The translations under genes were made by a program, and so were the position numbers. DNA of 64,000 nucleotides, from positions 3,631,434 to 3,695,433 of the forward strand of contig QXEO01000236.1 of NCBI GenBank assembly GCA_007115705.1, given 5' to 3'. Positions 22,541 to 34,179 of this stretch are shown one piece after another. The notes below the pieces were generated by a model that worked only from the letters and a program-made list of their open reading frames with translations, did no database searches and had not been told where the DNA came from. The DNA is from Dactylis glomerata. Its lineage: Eukaryota; Streptophyta; Magnoliopsida; Poales; Poaceae. Each line of letters starts with the position of its first letter. Position 1 is the stretch's first letter.

Positions 22541-22979
22541 CGACAAGACCCACATGGCCATTCTCTGCCCACCTCGCAAGCGACGGGAGCTCCTATAGAG
22601 CGCCCATCGCATGCAACACTAGTACACGCTGCACGAGTCCAGTTATGGCCGCTCCAAAATGCGGCCCAATAACAGGTACAATATTTTTTCTTTTTATGTT
22701 GAACAAATTTTGAATTTGAACTAATTTCAAAATTGATCAATTTCCAGAACTAATCAAATTTCGAATTTGGATGATTACAAAAATGAATTATTTTTGAATT
22801 TCTATAACTTCCGAATTTAAACAAAATAAAATTGAAATTTTTCATAACTGAACAAATTTCTAATTTGGATAATTTTAAAAACAAATAAATTTTGCTTCTG
22901 AATAAATATCAAAACAGGAAAACCTCCTAAACCAAATCAAGACCTCAAAAAAACCGACAACTAAAAAAACGGGAGCTCC
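22541..22979. other. Unassigned AT-rich sequence
   Basis: The segment has many runs of AATTTCGAATTTG-type words and no gene. It probably belongs to the same AT-rich repeat class as the sequence that follows. Confidence 0.4.
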
Positions 22980-23660
22980 TCGACACTGCCCGTTGCACCA
23001 CGGGAGCGTGGCGCCGCACGCTGGTTCCACCCGTACGGGTCGGCCCATCAGTATTTCCTCTTTTTTCTCTATTTTTATTTTCTTTTTTCCTAATATTAAT
23101 TTTTCGTGTCTTCTAAATCTGAATTTTTTTCAAAATTTGTCACTTTTAAATGAAAATATATTTATAGAATATTTTCAAATCTACTTTTTTCAAACTGAAA
23201 AAATGTGAAATCTAAACAAAATTTTAAATTTTGATCACAAATTAAAATTTATGAACAATTTATCAAAAAATCATTTACATTTTTCAAAAATCATCAAACA
23301 GTTTTCGAAATTCATGAACCAATTTTCGAAAAATAATGAACAATTTTTAAAAAACTTGAACATTTTTCGAAAATCATGAACTAATTTTCAAATATGATTA
23401 ACAATTTTTTAAAGGTGTGAATATTTTTTAAAAATAATGAACATTTTTTTGAACATTTCTTTAAATCATGAACAAATTATAAAAATAGGAAAAAAAAACC
23501 TCAAAATAAAACCTAGAAAGAAAAAGAGGGAAGGTAGAAAGGAAATAGAAAGGAAAAAGGAAAAAGAAAGTGAGTAACGAAAAAAAAAGATAAATGGGCC
23601 GGCCCACTATGGCGCCAGGTACGCGTGGCGAGCCTCCCACACCGCAATGGGCGGCTATAG
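22980..23660. repeat. AT-rich foldback-like repeat, possibly a Mutator-type non-autonomous element
   Basis: GC-rich ends face each other across an AT-rich core. The left end (CCCGTTGCACCACGGGAGCG, GGCGCCGCACGC, GGGTCGGCCCATC) resembles in inverted order the right end (GGGCCGGCCCA, GGCGCCAGG, CTCCCACACCGCAATGGGCG). The core is built of degenerate AAAATCATGAACAATTTTT-like units. No flanking duplication could be fixed by eye, so the Mutator assignment is only a guess. Confidence 0.4.
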
Positions 23661-24708
23661 AATTTCGCAAAAACCCAGCATAAAACCCATATGTTAACAG
23701 GTTGGCCCTTGTTGGACCAGAGAAACAAAAAAACTGCATCCAATAGGCCGAATGTTGCAAGAGTGAGCAGGCCGAAAGCTACTTAATGGGCTCCCAGTCC
23801 ACATGGAAACAAGAAGTCAGACCACGGTTTGGAGGTAAATTGGGCGCTCCTAGGGCCAATTCTATGCACCGCTTATAGCGGGACTATGTGCCCGTGCCAC
23901 ACAGGAGCTACACATACGCATGATACATGGGCCGAGCCCGTTAGCCAAGTCATCCTCTTCCTCGCCAACGACAGTTCGGGATTTGACGGCCGCCGACCTC
24001 ACCGACGACGGGGATAACGCGGCTGGCCGCGGCACCCCGGCGAAGGTGAGGCCAAGACCTCACCGGAGATGGGGACGATGCGGCTCACCGCAGCGTCGCC
24101 GGTGGAGGTGAGGCATGGAACTTAGGGTGTCGGGTGGGTGGGGACGCGGGGGATGAACTTAGGGTTAGGGGTGGGTCTCGCCGGTGCCGCAGAAGAAGTG
24201 GTTGCGGCGGGGCTTAGAGGGATGGTCGGGGGCAGCGGAGGACCGGCGGAGGCCACGGTTTGAGGAGGGGGGTGAACGAAGGAAGAAGAAGGAATATGAG
24301 GTGGGCCGCGGCACACTACATGTCCTGCGTGCGGCGCGTGGCTGACGCCACAATGCGCGGCGCACAGGAGCCCCCCGCTCCTAGTGTCCGCACGTTAGTG
24401 CGCGTTAATCCGTCGCGCCTACATGCCGCGCCTTTGTGGTTGTTCAGATATTCTGTTTTAACCTTTTCAGGTAATTTTTTTCTCGGTTTTTCAGGTAAAA
24501 AGTTGTTCAGATTATGAAAATGTTCAAATTTAAAAAAAAATGTTCATATGTGAACATTGCTAAAATTATAAATGTTTGAAATTAAAAAATGTTCAAATTT
24601 GAAAAATGTTCAAATTAGAAAATGTTCAAATTAGAAAAAAAAACCACATTTTAAGAGATTTTCATATGTGAAAAATGTTCAAATTTTATGAATGTTCAAA
24701 AGTACGCA
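23661..24708. other. Unassigned mixed sequence with a short tandem duplication
   Basis: No gene was recognised. A 61-bp unit starting CCTCACCG is repeated in tandem at 23997-24118 (diverged, both ending GGTGAGGC). Around 24470-24700 is another stretch of ATGTTCAAATT-type AT-rich units like those at 22700-23500. Confidence 0.4.
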
Positions 24709-25345
24709 CCAAGTCTGCGTCTGTGAAAGAAATATTGTTTGGACGAATGGTCCGTCTCTGAAAGAGGTCCGAGTTTTCCGTGCAAAAAACTGAACTTAAT
24801 GTCAATCTTCCTCCTATCTTGCTATGCGTTATGATCAGTGTAGGTTTCACCAGCTAGCGGTGCCCGGCCGGAAACCCTTTGATCGATTTTCACCAGTGGT
24901 GCCACCGCCAGTGCGTTTGCATCATTAGGGCTACCGGCCGGAAACCTTTGATCTATTTCCTCCTATCTTGCTCCATCATGAGCGGGACGTACAGAGAGCG
25001 ACGCCGTCTTTCTAGTTCGCTCCCAGTACACAGGCACGCCGCCTTTCCCGCGCTTCCTTTCTGGCTCGCACAACACGCGCGTGCACCCACTTCGCACTCG
25101 ACAGAGGTTCAGTTAGCTACGTGATCTCGCTTTACTCGACGTGCCTGTTCCGGTCGAGCTAAGCACAGCCCGATCCACCATCGGCGTGGCCAGATAAATG
25201 GAGTTCCAGCTCTAATCTGGGCGTGAATTTGCTCCGTGCTGACAATCTCTTGTCACCAGGGATACAAATCCACCAGGACAAAATATTCTGTGCTACTGGA
25301 CTGATCTGGACGGGTTTGGAATTTGTCGGTCCATCATCACGAGTT
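24709..25345 (+). repeat. Paralogous block I, first copy
   Basis: This block is clearly similar to 56293-56900, in the same orientation. Shared words in order are CTCTGAAAGAGG, AGTGTAGG(T/C)TTCACCA, GTACAGAGAGCGACGCCGT, GGTCGAGCTAAGC, CTAATCTGGGCGTGAATTTG and CCACTGGACTGA-like sequence. It has no recognisable coding capacity; it could be an old promoter or UTR region of a duplicated locus. A short unassigned stretch (25346-25510) follows. Confidence 0.75.
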
Positions 25346-25513
25346 CCTCCAGGCCAGGCTATTAAGCATATCTGGCAGCCACTGTCTCGTTTAATTAGCT
25401 CAAGCTAACCTTTCTGGGTCACCACGCGACTATTCTCCCATGTTTATGGTCATCTTCTCGAACTGTTAAGTGTTTATTATCAATCGGTTTCGTTCGTTGC
25501 CGGTTGGACTCAC

Positions 25514-27585
25514 CACTGGTGGAAAAAAGGCCTTCAATCCCGGTTTGTAAAGCTCATTAGTCTCGGTTGTAGCAATCGGGACTAATAAAGCGGGACTAAA
25601 GGCTTCAGCCTTTAGTCCCGGTTGCTTACGAACCGGGATCAATGGGCCTCCACGTGGTCCGAGGCATGTGCTGCGGCTGGAGGATCTTTGGTCCCGGTTT
25701 GTAACACGGACCGGGACTAAAGGTCTATTCGGAATAAAATTGTATTTTCTGTTTCGGATTTTCTGTATTTTCTTTATTTCTCTATTATCTAATCATCTCT
25801 ATTCTCATATCAAATTAGATATCCACTCCATATCTCATATCAAATTACAAGTATTTGTGGTCCTCACTTCCCGGTCGGTCACCCATCCTCACACTGCTCC
25901 ACCCTTAGCTCGCTTAACTTTTCCATTCCTTTCCTACTAGCTTTCAAGACTGCGCTCGCGACTTCTTGATAATGGTATGGTACCAATTCTATTAACCTAT
26001 ACACTTCGGTAATATATAATATTAATTTTTTAAATTCCAAATAAATTCACAAAATAAGAAACAATGATTAAGAATAATAAGCACCAATGAATTTCAAATA
26101 ATCTTTATGTATAATTTAATTATTAATTTTTAATAATTAAAATATTCAAAAAGCCAAAATACTTAAAAAATCACAAATTCAAAAATTAATAGACTTTGTT
26201 AACCGAAACAAAGGGAGTATATTTTTCTAAACATACTCATCCAACATGGCTCAAAGGGAGTACATTTTTCAAGCAAGCTCATCCAACATTTTTTCATACA
26301 TAATCATCCACCTAATTATTAAGGTTAAGACGATCAACATGGCTATTGTAGCCTTTTAGCTTCCAGAATCTCCTAGCAATCTCAAAGCCTAGGCGAGCGT
26401 CTAAAGCGGCATATAATAGTTGGTTGAAGCTCAATGGAACTTTTTCCCAACCAAAAATTAGTTTATCTTCTTCATCATCTTATTCTTCTTCTCCCTTCTT
26501 CTTGTACTTCTTCTCCTTCTTCTTCTTGTCCTTCTTCTTCTTATCCCTCTTCTTGTTCTCAAGATGTGTCCCAATAGTAGCATTGGCCAAATCATAGAGA
26601 CTCGGCGTTAGCTTGCTAGTGGGGTTTGGGACAACCTTTTGAAGATCATACGCAGACGGAATAACAATTCCATATGACCTTAGCATGCGCAGATCATTGT
26701 TGATAGCCGCACCACAAAACTTGATGGTGGTGTCCTTCAAGAAGTCCTAGAGTAGTTGCGGCACGCCATTGGCCTTACAAATTTGGAAGACCAATATCTC
26801 GGACGCCGCCGAGAGTTGAAGGACGGCGGCGCGCTGCGGGACCTCGTGAGTGGTGAACTCACAATCCAAGCCCACGCACTTGACCGGTGCGTCGTCGAGG
26901 AACCGGCGCTTGACAGCGCGGATCCACTTCTCCACCCTCGAAGCACAGAGAGTCTCCGTGATGGTGAAGTTCATCTCTTCGATGACGACGTAGTAGATCC
27001 GAGACCTTGGAAAAAATTGCTCCTCCATTGAGTCGAGGGAGAGAGAGCTCTCGGGCGCCGGTGGTATGGTGATGTGGGAGAGATGTTTTGGGGAAGAAGA
27101 AGCTAGAGATGGTGTGCTTAGATGATCAAATATGAGTGCTTTATATAGTGTAGGAAGGGATATGATGAGCACGCCGGCCGGCGATGAATGCAGGCGAGTT
27201 CCCAATGCGCCGGCGCCGGTTCCCAATCAGCGCGCGACGATACGAAGCGTCGTCGTTAATGTGTCGATCGATCCGAAGCGTCGTCGATCGTAACTGGCGC
27301 GAAGAGGGCGGTTCGTTTGAACGAGCCATTGGTCCTGGCTCGTGGTACGAACCGGGACTAAAGGGTGCCTTTTAGTCCCGGTTTGAGCCACGAGCCGGGA
27401 CTAAAGGCCCAAAGTCATTAGTCCCGGTTGTTGGCTAAAACCGGGACTGAAGGACCCATTTGAACCGGGACTAATGCCCCCTGGCCCACATTTTCAAATG
27501 AACCGGGACGGATGGACCATTTGGCCGCGGATCGAATTTGGTTGGGGACTAATGGGACGAATGGAAGCCCTTTTTTCCACTAGTG
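25514..27585. mobile_element. CACTA-like element with TTTAGTCCCGG sub-terminal repeats
   Basis: The 2072-bp element begins CACTGGTGGAAAAAAGG and ends in the inverted form CCTTTTTTCCACTAGTG (16 of 17 match), flanked by the 3-bp duplication CAC (25511-25513 and 27586-27588). Sub-terminal AACCGGGACTAAAGG/CCTTTAGTCCCGGTT words are dense at both ends (25540-25730 and 27340-27500). No transposase is visible, so it is non-autonomous. It carries a host-like exonuclease gene on the minus strand (26312-27028). Confidence 0.8.
26312..27028 (-). pseudogene. WRN-like 3'-5' exonuclease gene captured in a CACTA element
   Basis: One continuous 239-codon frame from ATG 27028 to a stop at 26312-26314, broken by TAG at codon 94 (26747-26749) and TAA at codon 183 (26480-26482) with no shift of frame. 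It shows the three DEDDy exonuclease motifs in order: VGLDCEF (Asp55, Glu57), INNDLRML (Asp112) and LLYAALDARLGF (Tyr206, Asp210). Such RNase H-fold domains (WRN-exo/RNase D group) remove nucleotides from 3' ends. Between motifs II and III is an unusual Lys/Glu-rich insert (about residues 159-192). There is no helicase domain. The gene lies wholly between the transposon ends, so it was probably captured. Whether the stops are recent or shared by the family cannot be seen here. Confidence 0.78.
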
Positions 27586-27588
27586 CAC

Positions 27589-27999
27589 CAACCATGGGTC
27601 AAACCAACCGAAGAAGAAAAGAAACACCTAGTGGCATGGAGAAAAACGATTCACACCCCTCTCCACCCAGGGCGACGGGGGTTTCACACCATCTTCGGCC
27701 ACCGTCCCCTCCCTCTACCCCTTCCCTCAAAAGTCTAAGCCACAGTCTAAATAAGCTCTCATTTGTACCATTATAGGCATGAAACTTTTTTCTCTTTTCC
27801 AACAATATTCAACTTTTTTGAAATAACTCTTAAAGATGAAAACCAAAATAGACCAGAGGTCTAAATACACCTTGATACAAAGAAATAACAAGATCTGAAC
27901 AGGCAAAAAACGAAAGCTAAACGCAGTACTAGAAAAAGAGAACTCTCGTTGAAAGATAAGAGTGAAAACTAGAGTGTTCTTGGCAATAAAAAACGGAGT
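27589..27999. other. Unassigned segment
   Basis: This continues the sequence interrupted by the CACTA-like element (left flank ends at 25513). No gene or known repeat was recognised. The left limit of the truncated Gypsy that follows is not sharply defined and could lie anywhere from about 27830 to 28020. Confidence 0.3.
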
Positions 28000-28898
28000 G
28001 TGTCTTCTTCAAAGGAAACATGTTGGGGTCCAACCATTTATTGCAGCAAACAAAACAAAAGAAAACTGAAAGCAAAAGTAAAGACGCTCCAAGAAAAACG
28101 TATAGTATACGAAGTAATAAAATATAGTGTCTTGAAAGATGACCTGATTTTTGCCGATGAAGAAGGAGTGCCCCGGGGCATCCCCAAGCTTAGACGCTTG
28201 TACCTCTTGGATATTTCTTTGGGTGACATGGGCATCCCCAAGCTCGAACTTTTTTCCATACTTCATCTTATCTCATCATTCTCCTTTCCTTACAGTTGAA
28301 AACTTCCTTCACACAAAACTTCACACAATTCTATTAGCAACATTAGTGTAAGCACGATAGTAATCTACTCTTTTGGTTTAGTTTCAAACTCAATTATAAC
28401 ACCCATTAAAGCATAAGCTATTGTAGCAACTTCCTTAAAAGTTTTGTGATCAAAAGAACTCAAAAAGAAAGCGATCGAGAGGCAAACACAAATAGTGGCA
28501 GAAATCTATCAAAACAGAACAGCTGACAAAGATCGATTTTTTTGAAAATCTTATGTTGCTCAAATCAAAAAGTGCAAAACTAATGAAAGTTTGGCAACAA
28601 CTTGGGGCATGCGCATAAGAAATCACAGATCAAAAAGACATTCTGAGAATTTTCACGAATTTTTACGGTACAGCGCAAAAATCTGTTTTAGGACAACAAC
28701 TTCCCCAAATCTTACCTACCTCCAATTAGAGTTTCTTCTTGGCACAAAAATGAAATAAAAAAAGATAAGGAGAGGTCATTATTGTAGTAATAACTTCCAA
28801 GACTCAATAAAAAGAAAAAGTATCGAAAAGAAAATATTGGGTTATCTCCCAAGAGTGATTTTCTTTAACGCCTTTGAGCTCGGTGCAGAAAGTGGAAA

Positions 28899-30953
28899 TC
28901 AAGTAATATCAAGCGATGAAGCATCAAGTTCATAATTTGCTCTAAGAATAGAGTCAAAAAGTAATTTCTTTCTCTTTCTAGGGAAGTGTTCCATACCTTT
29001 CTTGAGTGGGAATTGATATTTAATGGTGCCTTCCTTCATATCAATGATGGCACCAACGGTTCTAAGAAAAGGTCTTCCCAAAATAATAGGACATGAAGCA
29101 TTGAATTCAACATCCAAAACAAGGAAATCAACGGGAACAAGGTTATTGTTAACCGTAATAAGAACATCATTAATCCTTCCCAAAGGTTTCTTCTTAGCAA
29201 CATCAGCAAGAGGAACATCAAAACAACAATTTTCAAGCGGTGGTAAACCAAGCATATCATAAATCTTTCTAGGCACAATAGAAATGCTTGCACCAAGATC
29301 ACATAAAGCATGACAATCAAAATCATTCACATTCATATCAATGATGGGCTCTCAACCATCTTCTAACTTTTTGGGAATAGAAACCTTTTGTTTCAACTTT
29401 TCCTCTCTAATTTGCATGAGAGCATTCGTAATATGCTTTGTAAAAGCAACATTCATAGAACTAGCATTAGGACTTAAAGCAAGCTTTTGCAAGAACAAAA
29501 TTACTTCAGAGATATTGCAAACATCAACATCAAAATCATTAAAAGAAGTAGAGCTATTGTCTCCCATACTCCGAAAAATTTCAGCACTTTTTGTAGAAAA
29601 AGTTTTTTGTAGTTTTAGGCTTTTTTGCACAAGGAGGAGGAATTTTCTCTACACCAATCAAAGTAAGAGGATTGCTAGTATTTGAAACAACATTACTAGA
29701 GGTGGTAATAGTACAAACCTTCATATTTCTAGTCATCTCGTCTTCTCTTTCCCATCTAGCATGCAATTCTGCTAACATCCTAACATTTTCATCAATTCTA
29801 ACCTGAATGGCATTCAAAGTCTTGCTTTCTTTCACATCATGAGGCAAAAAATTTAGTTTCAGAAGTTCAACATCAAGAGCAAGGCTATCAACTTTAGAAG
29901 CAAGAACATCAATTTTACCCAACTTTTCCTCAACAGACTTATTAAAAGCTGTTTGTTTACTAATGAAGTCCTTGAGCATGACTTCAAGATCAGAGGGCGC
30001 GCCCCTAGTGTTGTTGGAGGAATTACCATAAGAGTTGCCATAACCATTACCATTGGTAGAAGGATACGGCCTATAATTGTTGCTAGCAAAATTGTTCCTA
30101 TAAGCACTGTTGTTGAAATTGTTATTTCTAATAAAGTTCACATCAACATGCTCTTCTTGAGCAACCAAAGAGGCTAAAGGAACATTATTAGGATCAACAT
30201 GAGCTCTATCATTAACAAGCATAGCCATAATAGTATCAATCTTATCACTCAAGGAAGAGGTTTCTTCAACAGAATTTATCTTCTTACCTTGTGGAGCTCT
30301 CACGGTGTGCCACTTAGAATAATTTACCATCATATTATGAAGAAGCTTCGTTGCGGCACCCAGGGTGATGGACATAAAAGTACCTCCAGCAACTGAATCC
30401 AAGAGATTTCTTGAAAAAAAATTAGTCCTACATAAAAGGTTTGGATAATCATCCAAGTAGTCAGTCCATGAGTGGGACAATTCTTTATCATAGATTTCAT
30501 TCTTTTCCAAGCTTGAGCAACATGTTCATTATCAAACTGTCTAAACTTCATAATATCACTTCTCAAAGCTATAATCTTAGCAGGAGGATAATATTTTCCA
30601 ATAAAAGCATCCTTACACTTAACCCAAGAATCAATACTATTTCTAGGCAAAGATAGCAACCAATCCTTAGCTCTTCCTCTTAAAGAGAAAGGAAACAACT
30701 TAAGCTTAATAATATCACCATCTACATCCTTGTACTTCTGCATCTCACATAGCTCAACAAAATTGTTGAGATGAGCTGCAGCATCATCAGTACTAACACC
30801 AGAAAATTGCTCTTTCATAACAAGATTTAACAAAGTAGGTTTAATCTCATAAAAATTTGCCTCAGGAGCAGGTGGCGCAATAGGAGTGCAGATAAAATCA
30901 TTGTTATTGGTGCTAGTAAAATCACACAACTTGGTGTTCTCAGGAGTACCCAT
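28899..30953 (-). pseudogene. gag-pro: Gypsy gag-protease, multiply broken
   Basis: Gag starts at ATG 30953 (MGTPENTKLCDF) with the gag-domain words SLRGRAKDWLLSLP and FIGKYYPPAK. A frameshift at the A8 run 30414-30421 moves reading to a second frame (AAGG..SITLGAATKLL, later a Asn/Tyr/Gly-rich stretch and coiled coil). Another shift near 29590 leads to a third frame ending at a TGA, 29352-29354. The same frame then resumes with the retropepsin-like part (HALCDLGASISIVP, PIILGRPFLRTVG), which ends at 28899. The protease Asp is intact. Nothing of reverse transcriptase follows. It is probably non-functional and was probably gag-protease-only even when young. Confidence 0.8.
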
Positions 30954-31114
30954 TCTAGCAAAACTAAAAGCAGACGAGCAAAAATAACAACTATAAAGGA
31001 ACTATTTTTTTTTTGTATTTTTCATAAAAAAATGCAAGCAAAAATAAAATAAAGCAAAACAATAACAAAGTAAAAGATTGGAAGCGAGAGACTCCCCTTG
31101 CAGAAATCCTCTTT

Positions 31115-31133
31115 CTCCCCGGCAACGGCGCCA
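31115..31133 (-). other. Primer binding site (Asp-tRNA type)
   Basis: Minus-strand TGGCGCCGTTGCCGGGGAG, 11 nt inside the LTR end. Confidence 0.85.
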
Positions 31134-31144
31134 GAAAAATTGCT

Positions 31145-32767
31145 TGATGGCGTGTAGTTGACCGCCCAGTTGAGAACCCCAAGAGGAAGGTATAATGAGC
31201 ACACCAGCAAGTCTTCCCTTAGTATGAAACCAAGGTTTATCGAACCAGTAGGAGAAAGAACCAACTTCCGAAGGTTAATGCTCGCTGGCTTGGCGACAGC
31301 TCTAGACAAATTATATATGGCGCCTTATCTGGGGCGTAGCTTTGCACCAGCAGCAACGTGGAACCTGCACACAACACAACCAAAGTACTTCACCCCAACT
31401 TACAGTGAGGTTGTCAATCTCACCGATTTGCTATAAACAAAGGATTAAACGTATCGTGTGGTAAAAGATAGTAGTTCGTGAGAATGTAAATAATGCGAGT
31501 AAATAGTAAACGACAATAAGAATGTAAAAGAATGGACCGGGGTCCACAGTTCACTAGAGGTGTCTCTCCATAAGATAAATAATATGCTGGGTAAACAAAT
31601 TACAGTTGGACAATTGATAGAATAAAGAAAACATACAAATGTTATGAGGATCACTATGAGATTTACTTGGGCATTACAACATAATACATAGACCGTAATT
31701 CAACTGCATCTATGACTAATAATTCACCCGTCGGATGTCATCTGAGCAACCGTTGGGTATTAAGTTGCAAGCAGCAGATTATCGTCTTAAGCAAAGTATG
31801 TAATGTAAACAATACAAATGTTCTTGAACACAAGATTGTTGTTTTATCCCTAGTAGCAACAGCACATCTATAACCTTAGAGGTTTCTGTCACTCTCCCAG
31901 ATTACTAGAGGCATGAACCCACCATCGAGCATAAATACTCCCTCTTGGAGTCACTAGCATCTACTCGGCAAAGATATCTAGTAGCAACGGAGAGCATGCA
32001 AGATCATAAACAACATAGAGATGATAAATCAATAAATCAACTTGACAAAGTACTCAATATTCATCGGATCCCAACAAACACAACATGTATAATTACACAA
32101 CGATGATCTTGATCATGATAGGTAGCTCACAAGATCTAAATATGAATCACATGGAGGAGAGGACAACCATCTAGCTACTGCTATGGACCCGTAGTCCAAG
32201 GTAAACTACTCACACATCACTCCGGAGGCAGGCATGGTGATGAAGAAGGCCTCCGGTGGTGATTCCCCTCTCTGGCAGGGTGCCGGGAAGAGCTTCTGGA
32301 CCCTCCCGATCTTGCGTCGATGACGGCGGCGGCTTGCAGTATGTTTTTTGGAAAATTGATCGGGTGTTTAGGGTTTTCCCATCGAGGAGAATATATAGGC
32401 GGAAGGGCGGCATCAGGAGGTGGGCCAAGTGGCCCCACCACCTGGTGGTGCAGGCCAGGGGCTGGCCGCGCCGCCCTATGGTGTGGCTGGCCCCTGGCTC
32501 CCCTCCATCTCTGCTTTGGACTCTGTCTCGTGTCAGGAAAAATAGGAACTTTGGCTTTTGTTTCGTCCATTTCCGAGAATATTTTCTGTATAGCTTTTCT
32601 GAAACACAAAAATAGCAGAAAATAGGGAACTGACACTGTGGCATATCGTTAATAGGTTAGTTCCAAAAAATGCATAAAAACACCATGAAGTGTAACAAAA
32701 CACAAAGCAAATAGTACATAAACAAGCATGGAGTATAAAAAATTATAGATACGTTTGAGACGTATAA
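31145..32767 (-). repeat. 5' LTR of the truncated Gypsy
   Basis: The 1623-bp LTR reads (minus) from TTATACGTCTCAAACG, with the usual terminal TGATACGTC altered by one base, to CTACACGCCATCA. A hairpin at 32431-32491 and a TATA-like CCTATATAT (minus) at about 32391-32399 are present. GTGTG follows at 32768-32772; no matching copy is available because the other end is lost. Confidence 0.8.
32431..32491 (-). promoter_or_regulatory. GC-rich LTR hairpin, diverged family member
   Basis: Arms GGCCCCACCACCTGGTGGTG..GGCCAG and CTGGCCGCGCCGCC..GTGTGGCTGGCC around a GGG loop. It lies about 30-35 nt upstream of the TATA-like site at 32391. Arms are less perfect than in the two other Gypsy families. Confidence 0.55.
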
Positions 32768-33310
32768 GTGTGCCTCCATCTTTTAGGCCGTGCGCTATTA
32801 TCCACGAAGAGACGGTGATGGTGACTACAAGACTGTGGTGGCGCGTGCTGGTGGGCGGCGAAGCTTGGTGGTGGTGCTCCATTGTGCTAGAGTCTTTTTG
32901 TGGGCAAGAGTTGGGAGAAATCCCTGTCGGCTTGTCTGAACCGGACGCGGTGCGGCTATTGGTGGCACCATTCCTTCCTGAAGGGCATCTAGGGAAGCCT
33001 TGGTCTACTTTACTCTAAGTTCCAGGGGAAACCCTAGGACCAACTGGTCCGGACAGCAGCGCTATGTTGACGGTGCTTCCCTTCTTGAAGGGGCTGCTTG
33101 GTTCTAGGCGCTTCGGGACACTTGGAGCATGGTGAGACAAGTCAGAGGGCGCAGCGGTTGCGAGTCTTCATCACTTAGTCGATTCGTCGTTGACTTCTTT
33201 TCTTTTCTTTTGGGTCTGTTTTTGCTGTTGCTCTAGTATTTTCGTTGCTTCAAACTATTGTATCGTCGGTGTGATTGGTATATTAATAAAGCGAGGCGAA
33301 AAACTGTTTC
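32768..33310 (+). mobile_element. LINE-type 3' end fragment
   Basis: The segment ends in TTAATAAAGCGAGGCGAAAAAC, a common 3' terminus of cereal L1-type LINEs (AATAAAGCGGGGCGAAA). Upstream words such as GGCATCTAGGGAAGCCTTGG and CCAGGGGAAACCCTAGGACC are typical of the untranslated end of these elements. No reverse transcriptase is visible. The left edge is the Gypsy insertion. Confidence 0.5.
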
Positions 33311-34179
33311 GTGAAAAGAAACACCTACATGTGCTTCGTCTGCAACTCGACTTCGTTGCTGGAGTTTGCCGAGGCACGGTGTAGTAACAATCTTTTCTTC
33401 AGCGATTGCGGCCGAAGTGCACTACTTCTCTCCGTCCTCCTCGCACACGGAAGTACTTGCCCTTAACTAATCCACGTGACGTGCTTAACGTATGCCCTAC
33501 GTTTTTATTTAGCTTGCATTTTTTTGCAAAATTATTTAGCTTGTATTTAGATTTAGTCAAAGTTAAATTTTAACCTACACTATAAGAAAAACTAACAAAC
33601 TTTATAATAATAAATATATATAGTATAAAAATATAACTAATAAGGATTCTTATACCATAATACACATCTTACTTAATATTTTTTCATAAATATTTGGTTT
33701 AAGTTTACAAAATTTGATTATAGCAAGGAAAATCCTACTCGGGGCAACCATGTGACAAAATCTAAAATCGATCTGGTGCAGCAAGATCTGAAGACTTATA
33801 CCTAGAGCATTATAATTTTCTAACACCACAATTGATGTTTGGAAGGAGATCTCGTCGATAAATAAGGGATCAAAGATCACTATTGTAGTGGATGCCATCT
33901 CCATTAGGATGGAGACCAAAAGAAGACAACTTCCAAAGTCCTAACCTAACCTATTGAAAACACTACTTTTATTTAAAACTCCACACATAGATCGAGTTTC
34001 TCACCCCTCCTGGACCGGCAAGGCCGGCCGAAGGAGGAGAAACCGATCTATGGAGGAGATGGAGGTGAAGGCAGCGCTAGGTATCTTAGGAGGCAGCGCT
34101 AGCAACTTTTATTGTACCAATCTATTAGTCTATACAGTTTATTTGTACCCCTCTATTATTCTGTACAGTTTATATTTTG
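33311..34179. other. Unassigned low-copy sequence
   Basis: Nothing was recognised. The part at 33500-33900 is strongly AT-rich. A short minus-strand open frame at 33650-33919 shows no homology that I can name. Confidence 0.3.

Larger units (their letters stand above)
28000..32767 (-). mobile_element. Truncated gag-protease Gypsy (Sabrina-like)
   Basis: On the minus strand a complete 5' LTR, primer site and decayed gag-protease are present. The 3' end contains two AAGCTTGGGGATGCC-type purine-rich words (complement near 28178-28192 and 28232-28243), but the true polypurine tract and 3' LTR are missing. No reverse transcriptase or integrase is seen. The gag word content (AAGGTFMSITLG, SLVAQEEHVDVNF) recalls the Triticeae Sabrina group; this name is tentative. 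The element is older than its neighbours, judging from its many lesions. Confidence 0.75.

Noticed and set aside
22985..24700. Repeated AT-rich GAAC(A/T)n-type units as a CRISPR-like or satellite array
   Set aside because: Units are too degenerate and irregular in spacing, and the setting is a plant nuclear repeat region.
32210..32644. Overlapping open frames of about 100-144 codons on both strands
   Set aside because: Located in the LTR at 31145-32767 around the GC-rich hairpin; no family similarity.
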